Shown here piece by piece: positions 14,722-18,758 of a stretch of DNA of 18,758 bases. The notes under the pieces were generated by a model. It was not told the DNA's origin. It saw only the letters and a list, made by a program, of their open reading frames with translations, and searched no databases. Where the stretch lies: assembly GCA_945946745.1 (NCBI GenBank), contig CAMEWZ010000010.1, positions 1-18,758 on the forward strand, written 5' to 3'. This DNA is from an uncultured Clostridia bacterium (lineage in GTDB: Bacteria > Bacillota > Clostridia > Oscillospirales > Oscillospiraceae). The translations under genes and the position numbers were made by a program. Position 1 is the stretch's first letter, and every line of letters begins with the position of its first letter.

Positions 14722-15855
14722 ATGACAGAAAAAACTGTAAAAACGCGATATCTCGCCATGCTCTCGGTTGCCAGTGTGTTGTTTGGCTGGCACGCGGGCG
14801 GCGGCTTTGCAACTGGAAACCAGGCGAACCAATTCTTTGTGGTTTCCGGCTGGTGGGGGCCGGCGTCTGCGGTTTTGGCGATCCTGTTGCTGACGCTGAC
14901 GGTTCGCCAGGCTATGACCATGTACAATCTCCATGGCCTGTCCAACTATAAGGAGCTTTTCCACGTGCTCTACCATCCGTTTGACAAGCTGGAGCTGGTT
15001 TTTGAGGTGTACTTTTTCATCATGACACTGATGGCAACCAGCGCCAGCATCGCGGGCGCTGGCACGCTGTTCCAGGATGTGATGCACATTCCCTATGGGG
15101 TGGCAATCCTGTTTGTGGGGCTGATTTTGCTGCTGCTTACCATTTTCGGCGCGGATCTGGTGCGCAAGGTTTCCACGGTGATGAGCCTGCTGATTCTGAT
15201 TTGCGCGCTGACCATCTTTGTGGTGGGAATCGCCAACCGTCCCATGGAGATTATGGCCGTATTTGAAGAAGGCCCCCAGCTTTCCCAGCTGCCTGGCGCC
15301 CTGCTGCGGTCGTTCCAATACGCGGGCTTTCAGAGTGCCTCCATTCCCACGATGGTTGTATGCGGAACGGTGCTGCTGAACAAAAAAGAGTGCGGGAAAT
15401 CCATGTGGATCTCCTTTGCCATGAACGCCCTTGCGCTATGCCTGGCGGTATTTATGCTCACGGGCTGGCAGAGCTACTATTCCGGTGTGGAAGGAGGCAC
15501 GGTGATCCCCACGCTCACCGTCTGCAAGGCGCTGAACATCGGCGCGTTGGCATGGGCTTACTATATCTGCCTGCTCCTGTGTTTCCTGTCCACCGGCGTA
15601 ACGTCCGTGTTCGGTTTTACCGAACGGTTTGAAAAGACCAAGGTATTTTCCGGCATTCGGCAGGAAAATCTCCGCCGGGGCGTGGTGGCGCTGCTGATTA
15701 TGGCGGTGTCCATGGGAATCTCCCTGGTGGGCCTCAGCTCCATCGTCAAGTACGGCTATGGCTACTGCGGGTATATCGGCATCGCCATTATCGTGGTGCC
15801 CTTCCTGACGGTTGGCGTCTATAAGAACCGGAAGTATGCAAAATCTGGAAAATAA
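14722..15855 (+). CDS. YkvI-family membrane protein (putative transporter)
   Basis: This 377-residue protein has about ten hydrophobic segments and fits the YkvI membrane family (COG3949), distant relatives of LeuT-fold amino acid and nucleobase permeases. The N-terminal helix carries GWHAGGGFATGNQANQFFV, matching the family hallmark GAGFASGQE near an unwound substrate-binding helix. Charged loops (HPFDKLE, NKKECGKS, ERFEKTKVF) alternate with membrane segments, and the C-terminus is basic (YKNRKYAKSGK). No family member has a firmly established substrate that I know of. Its position between the UxaA pair and a hydroxyacid dehydrogenase suggests transport of a substrate or product of this pathway, giving the cluster a second, TTT-independent transporter. 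Purine-rich AAGGA lies 9 bases before the ATG. Confidence 0.85.
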   Translation: MTEKTVKTRYLAMLSVASVLFGWHAGGGFATGNQANQFFVVSGWWGPASAVLAILLLTLTVRQAMTMYNLHGLSNYKELFHVLYHPFDKLELVFEVYFFIMTLMATSASIAGAGTLFQDVMHIPYGVAILFVGLILLLLTIFGADLVRKVSTVMSLLILICALTIFVVGIANRPMEIMAVFEEGPQLSQLPGALLRSFQYAGFQSASIPTMVVCGTVLLNKKECGKSMWISFAMNALALCLAVFMLTGWQSYYSGVEGGTVIPTLTVCKALNIGALAWAYYICLLLCFLSTGVTSVFGFTERFEKTKVFSGIRQENLRRGVVALLIMAVSMGISLVGLSSIVKYGYGYCGYIGIAIIVVPFLTVGVYKNRKYAKSGK

Positions 15856-15877
15856 GCATGAAAGAAAGGAACAAAGC

Positions 15878-16843
15878 ATGAAAATTGTTGTTTTGGATGG
15901 ATATACGGAAAATCCCGGCGATCTGAGCTGGGAAGAGCTGGCAAAGCTGGGAGACTTGACGGTGTATGACCGTACCTCCCTGACGGATGAGGACGAGGTC
16001 ATTGCCCGTTTGCAGGGCGCGGAAGTGGCCGTGACCAATAAAACGCCGATCACAAAGCGGGTCATCGACGCCTGTCCGGAGCTGAAATACATCACCATGC
16101 TGGCAACCGGCTACAATGTGGTGGACTACCAGTACGCGAAGGAAAAGGGGATCCCCCTGTCCAACATCCCGACCTATGGCACCGCTTCAGTGGGGCAGTT
16201 TGCCATTGCCATGCTGTTGGAAATCTGCCACCATGTGGCGTACCACAGCCAGACGGTTCACGAAGGCAAATGGGAGCGGTGCGCGGATTGGTGCTATTGG
16301 GACTATCCGCTGATCGAATTGGCCGGGAAAACCATGGGGATCATCGGCTTCGGCCGGATCGGCCAGCAGACTGGTAAGGTGGCAAAGGCCTTGGGCATGC
16401 AGATTCTGGCCTATGACAATTACCCCAGCGAAAGCGGCCGGGCCATTGGCGAGTATGTGGATCTGGATACCCTGCTGGCGTCCTCGGATGTCATTGCCCT
16501 GCACTGCCCCCTGTTCCCCGAAACCCAGGGCATCATCAACCGGAATACCATTGCCAAAATGAAGGACGGTGTGATTTTGCTGAACAACAGCCGCGGCCCA
16601 CTGGTGGTGGAGCAGGATCTGGCCGACGCGCTCAACAGCGGAAAGATTTACGCCGCCGGTCTGGATGTGGTTTCCACAGAACCCATTCGGGGCGATAATC
16701 CGTTGCTGAAGGCCAAGAACTGCATCATCACACCCCACATCTCCTGGGCGCCGAAGGAAAGCCGCCAGCGCATTATGGACACGGCGGTGGAGAATGTCCG
16801 CGCCTATCTGGATGGAAAACCGATCCATGTCGTCAATCCCTAA
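15878..16843 (+). CDS. D-2-hydroxyacid dehydrogenase (glycerate/hydroxypyruvate dehydrogenase-like)
   Basis: This 321-residue protein is a second member of the D-isomer-specific 2-hydroxyacid dehydrogenase family. The catalytic triad is complete: Arg239 (NNSRGP), Glu268 (STEPIR) and His287 (TPHISW). The nucleotide-binding motif GIIGFGRIGQQTG is near residues 155-167, with YDNYPS after the second strand suggesting NAD. The blocks ITMLATGYNVVDYQYA and NIPTYGTASVGQFAIAMLLE, and the insert WERCADWCYWDYPLIEL, are typical of clostridial hydroxypyruvate/glycerate dehydrogenase-like proteins and differ from the first dehydrogenase at 6243. The two enzymes are therefore diverged paralogues, probably with different substrates or directions. 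AAAGGA lies 7 bases before ATG 15878, and the gene follows ykvI by 22 bases. It is the last gene before the palindromic repeat. Confidence 0.93.
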   Translation: MKIVVLDGYTENPGDLSWEELAKLGDLTVYDRTSLTDEDEVIARLQGAEVAVTNKTPITKRVIDACPELKYITMLATGYNVVDYQYAKEKGIPLSNIPTYGTASVGQFAIAMLLEICHHVAYHSQTVHEGKWERCADWCYWDYPLIELAGKTMGIIGFGRIGQQTGKVAKALGMQILAYDNYPSESGRAIGEYVDLDTLLASSDVIALHCPLFPETQGIINRNTIAKMKDGVILLNNSRGPLVVEQDLADALNSGKIYAAGLDVVSTEPIRGDNPLLKAKNCIITPHISWAPKESRQRIMDTAVENVRAYLDGKPIHVVNP

Positions 16844-16867
16844 TCCTACTGCCATTCCCGGCAAAAA

Positions 16868-17092
16868 AGGGGCTGTCTCACGAAAGTAAAATTGCACAAA
16901 TAAAGGAACTGTCATTCCGAGCCAGTGCGCACACTGGCGTGGGAATCCCCCGGTTGAATGGAAATGCCATCCGATACGTATCCAAAAAGTTGGGGGATTG
17001 CCACACCAGTGACATCGGTCACTGGTTCGCAATGACAGTTATTCTTTTCTTTTGTTCAGTTCGACGAAACAGTTCCTTAGTGAGACAGCCCT
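16868..17092. repeat. Nested palindromic MITE-like intergenic element
   Basis: This element of about 225 bases fills the gap between two convergent genes. Its ends are perfect 12-bp inverted repeats, GGGCTGTCTCAC (16870-16881) and GTGAGACAGCCC (17080-17091). Inside is a second, longer pair of inverted copies: AACTGTCATT..., about 45 bases from 16908, against 16992-17040 on the other strand. Each copy has its own small hairpin (CCAGTG...CACTGG at 16922-16937 and CCAGTGAC...GTCACTGG at 17005-17025). No reading frame for a transposase is present. It looks like a non-autonomous mobile or palindromic repeat. A and T runs at its outer edges mean it could also end transcription from both sides. Confidence 0.8.
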
Positions 17093-17103
17093 GGATTTTT
17101 TAC

Positions 17104-17958
17104 TCAGCGATTGTGGTTATGGGTGTTGTAATCGCCTTCAAAGCCGATGATCAAACCGCCAAGCTCGGCATAGTAGCTGCACAGGGCGGTGGTTGGCTCC
17201 AGCAAGAACCGGGCGTTGGGGAACTGGGCCAGAATCGCGTCCCGCAGGGCCAGCGCCTGCTCCTTGGCGAAACAGTGGGCGACTCGCAGAACGCCGCCGT
17301 CCCGGAACCCCCGCTCCCGGATCATATCCGCCAGAGTCTGGGTGGCTTTCTTGGGGCCGCGGGCCTTATGGACGGGAGTAACCTCTCCATTTTTCGCTTC
17401 TCCGCATACCCGGATACCCAGCACCCCGGCCAGCTTGGCCACGGCGGGGTTGACCCGTCCGTTCCGGGCCAGATTGTTCAGGGATTCCAGGCAGAACAGG
17501 GTATAGGTGTGATTCTGGTAGTCCCGAATCTGCTCCCAGACCGCCTCCGGCTCCTGGCCGCTTTCCAGCAGCTGCAGCAGCCGGTCGTTGAGCATGGCCT
17601 GCTCCGGGCCGGTGGCCATGGAATCCAGGATGTAGACCTTCCGCTCCGGGTGTTCCTCCATGTAGGTTTCCGCCGCGTGGCAGGCGGCGCTGTAGCTGCC
17701 GGACAGGGCGTCGGAAATGGTGGTGCCGAACACCACATCCGCATCGCCGAAGGCATCCAGCCATTCGCCCACATTGGGGCAGGAGGAGCCGGATTTGCCC
17801 TTGTGGTTCTTCAGATCCTCCACCATCTGGGCAACGTCCAGACCAGGGGCGTCCACATACTCCTGCTGGGCGATGATTTTCATGGGAACACTGGCAAAAC
17901 ACGGATTCTCCCCGGTCAGAATGTTGCAGGAAGAATCCGACACAACTTTATACGACAT
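17104..17958 (-). CDS. DegV-family fatty-acid-binding protein
   Basis: This 284-residue protein has the size and motifs of the DegV family, two-domain lipid-binding proteins. Some members (FakB) present fatty acids to the kinase FakA. Signature elements are SDSSCN at residues 7-12, the lipid-headgroup loop KSGSSCPN at 55-62, ISDALSGSYSAA at 81-92, ILDS, and ESLNNLARNGRVNP. The start ATG (17958) has GAGGT 7 bases upstream, and a promoter at 18007-18035 reads toward it. It is convergent with the last catabolic gene across the repeat element and divergent from the DUF1836 gene. It is probably a housekeeping lipid gene unrelated to the operon; fakA is not in the window. Confidence 0.94.
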   Translation of the reverse strand: MSYKVVSDSSCNILTGENPCFASVPMKIIAQQEYVDAPGLDVAQMVEDLKNHKGKSGSSCPNVGEWLDAFGDADVVFGTTISDALSGSYSAACHAAETYMEEHPERKVYILDSMATGPEQAMLNDRLLQLLESGQEPEAVWEQIRDYQNHTYTLFCLESLNNLARNGRVNPAVAKLAGVLGIRVCGEAKNGEVTPVHKARGPKKATQTLADMIRERGFRDGGVLRVAHCFAKEQALALRDAILAQFPNARFLLEPTTALCSYYAELGGLIIGFEGDYNTHNHNR

Positions 17959-17982
17959 AACGATACCTCGATCTCTCTGACA

Positions 17983-18003
17983 ATCGGTTTTTCAATAACC
18001 GAT
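17983..18003 (-). other. Inverted repeat in the degV leader
   Basis: ATCGGTT (17983-17989) and AACCGAT (17997-18003) pair perfectly around a seven-base AT-rich loop. The repeat lies immediately downstream of the degV -10 element, so it could be a repressor site or a hairpin at the mRNA 5' end. Confidence 0.5.
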
Positions 18004-18006
18004 ATC

Positions 18007-18035
18007 ATTGTATCAGCATCGGATGATAATGTCAA
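18007..18035 (-). promoter_or_regulatory. Promoter of the degV-family gene
   Basis: Read on the minus strand, a perfect TTGACA (18035-18030) and TACAAT (18012-18007) are separated by 17 bases. The predicted leader is about 40 bases. Its -35 end is 27 bases from the -35 of the divergent DUF1836 promoter, so the two may share control. Confidence 0.85.
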
Positions 18036-18062
18036 GCAAATCTTAAGATAAGTTTTCCCCTA

Positions 18063-18091
18063 TTGACTTTTCCCTGCTTCTCCGGTATAAT
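18063..18091 (+). promoter_or_regulatory. Promoter of the DUF1836 gene
   Basis: TTGACT (18063-18068) and a perfect TATAAT (18086-18091) stand 17 bases apart. The gene's ATG begins only 16 bases after the -10, so the predicted mRNA leader is about 11 bases, too short for a normal ribosome binding site. Confidence 0.85.
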
Positions 18092-18107
18092 ACCCCATGG
18101 TGATAGT

Positions 18108-18632
18108 ATGAAACAGGAAACCAAGCAGCGCATTGCCGCGTCCGTACAGGATTTTCGTCTGCCCCGCTACCAGGAAATTCCCAACGTGGGGCTGTATTTG
18201 GAGCAGGCTGCCAAATATGTGGGGGGCTACATTTCACCCCTGGGGGAATTTTCCCTTACCTCGTCCATGATTAGCAATTATGTGAAAAAGGGCTTGATTG
18301 CCAATCCGGTGAAAAAGCAGTACGGCCAGGAGCAGATTGCCTATCTGTTTTTCATCGCCCTGGCAAAAAGTGTGCTGTCCTTGGATGCCCTGGCCCGGTT
18401 CATTCGACTTCAGCAGCAGACCTATCCGCTGGAAAGGGCCTATGACTATTTCTGCGGGGAATTCGAGACGCTGCTGCGGTTTACCTTTGAATTGCAGGAT
18501 ACCATCGAGCTGTCCGGGGAGGATTCCAGCGATGAAAAGCGGCTGCTGTACACCTGTATTGTGGCGGCGGTGCAGAAAATCTACCTGGAAAAGTGCCTGG
18601 AGGCCATCGACAGGGAAAATGTGGAAAAATAA
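18108..18632 (+). CDS. DUF1836 domain protein (putative HTH regulator)
   Basis: This 174-residue protein matches the DUF1836 family of Firmicutes. Residues 14-30 (QDFRLPRYQEIPNVGLY) and the block SMISNYVKKGLIANPVKKQYGQEQIAYLFFIALAK form its signature. The latter looks like a MerR-like helix-turn-helix (SNYVKKGLI...KKQY), so a DNA-binding role is plausible but, to my knowledge, not proven. The start is ATG 18108. Upstream in-frame codons fall inside the promoter at 18063-18091 and cannot be used. There is no Shine-Dalgarno sequence before the ATG. A four-codon frame ATG-GTG-ATA-GTA-TGA (18097-18111) overlaps it. It is divergent from degV and ends 3 bases before a strong terminator. Confidence 0.9.
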   Translation: MKQETKQRIAASVQDFRLPRYQEIPNVGLYLEQAAKYVGGYISPLGEFSLTSSMISNYVKKGLIANPVKKQYGQEQIAYLFFIALAKSVLSLDALARFIRLQQQTYPLERAYDYFCGEFETLLRFTFELQDTIELSGEDSSDEKRLLYTCIVAAVQKIYLEKCLEAIDRENVEK

Positions 18633-18635
18633 AAG

Positions 18636-18680
18636 AACTGTTACATTGCCGCTGGGAAAATGGCAATGTAACAGTTTTTT
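18636..18680 (+). terminator. Rho-independent terminator of the DUF1836 gene
   Basis: A perfect 15-bp stem pairs 18636-18650 (AACTGTTACATTGCC) with 18662-18676 around an 11-base loop, followed by T residues to 18680. The remaining 78 bases to the window end (18681-18758) hold no gene or structure that I can support. Confidence 0.95.
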
Positions 18681-18758
18681 ATTATGTGCTTATCGGGTTA
18701 ACGCAGCAAAAGGGGAATCTTGTTCATTCGCACCTCACCCCTTGCCTCTCCCTCTGGG

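Noticed and set aside
13356..14945. Minus-strand open frame of 529 codons opposite the UxaA large subunit
   Set aside because: Antisense to a well-conserved gene; His/Ala-rich sequence without any domain.
16868..17092. CRISPR array or tRNA gene within the repeat
   Set aside because: The repeats are inverted copies, not evenly spaced direct repeats, and no cloverleaf or CCA-type acceptor can be drawn.
16939..18051. Plus-strand open frame of 370 codons opposite degV
   Set aside because: It covers part of the repeat element and the complement of a clear DegV gene; low-complexity Gly/Gln/His sequence.

Overview
The window looks like a chromosomal segment of an anaerobic, moderately GC-rich Clostridia, probably an Oscillospiraceae-type gut bacterium. 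This is an inference from gene content (a Gram-positive primary sigma factor, DegV, DUF1836, YkvI-type permease), strong AGGAGG-type ribosome binding sites, sharp promoters of the TTGACA-17-TACAAT kind, and typical Firmicutes terminators. Two ordinary chromosomal regions flank a long catabolic cluster: the 3' part of rpoD on the left (1-686) and a divergent degV/DUF1836 pair on the right (17104-18632).

Layout. 1-686: 3' end of rpoD with its terminator. 973-1767: an IclR-family regulator transcribed alone and closed by a strong terminator. 1822-2145: an AT-rich control region with a near-perfect 20-bp palindrome, a TTGACA-17-TACAAT promoter and a hairpin at the predicted mRNA 5' end. 2146-11620: a same-strand operon encoding an RraA/HMG-aldolase-like protein, a complete tripartite tricarboxylate transporter (TctB, TctC, TctA), a D-2-hydroxyacid dehydrogenase, a CoA-acylating aldehyde dehydrogenase, a thiolase-fold protein with its DUF35 zinc-ribbon/OB partner, and a CoA-disulfide-reductase-type flavoprotein. 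11771-16843: a second same-strand block with its own promoter, encoding a LarA-type nickel-dependent hydroxyacid racemase, a two-gene UxaA-type (de)hydratase or lyase, a YkvI-type permease and a second D-2-hydroxyacid dehydrogenase. 16868-17092: a palindromic MITE-like repeat. 17104-18632: degV and a DUF1836 gene, transcribed divergently.

How the genes may work together (inference). The IclR protein probably senses a carboxylic acid and controls the operon. TctABC imports a carboxylate. LarA interconverts the configuration of a 2-hydroxyacid, the two D-specific dehydrogenases interconvert hydroxy- and oxo-acids, and the UxaA pair removes water (or, as in the related SuyAB enzyme, sulfite) from an acid. 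The RraA-like protein and the thiolase/DUF35 pair are carbon-carbon bond enzymes, and the acylating aldehyde dehydrogenase would turn a released aldehyde into an acyl-CoA. The thiolase-fold protein has a Tyr/Tyr pair with the same 50-residue spacing I recall for the steroid retro-aldolase Ltp2, so an acyl-CoA aldolase is a serious alternative to a thiolase. I know of no described pathway with this set of enzymes and cannot name the substrate. Part of the set (IclR-type control not required, TTT transporter, two hydroxyacid dehydrogenases, split UxaA-like lyase) recalls bacterial sulfolactate degradation clusters, but the aldolase, aldehyde dehydrogenase and LarA genes do not belong to that route. 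No CoA ligase, CoA transferase or LarA cofactor genes (larB, larC, larE) are in the window.
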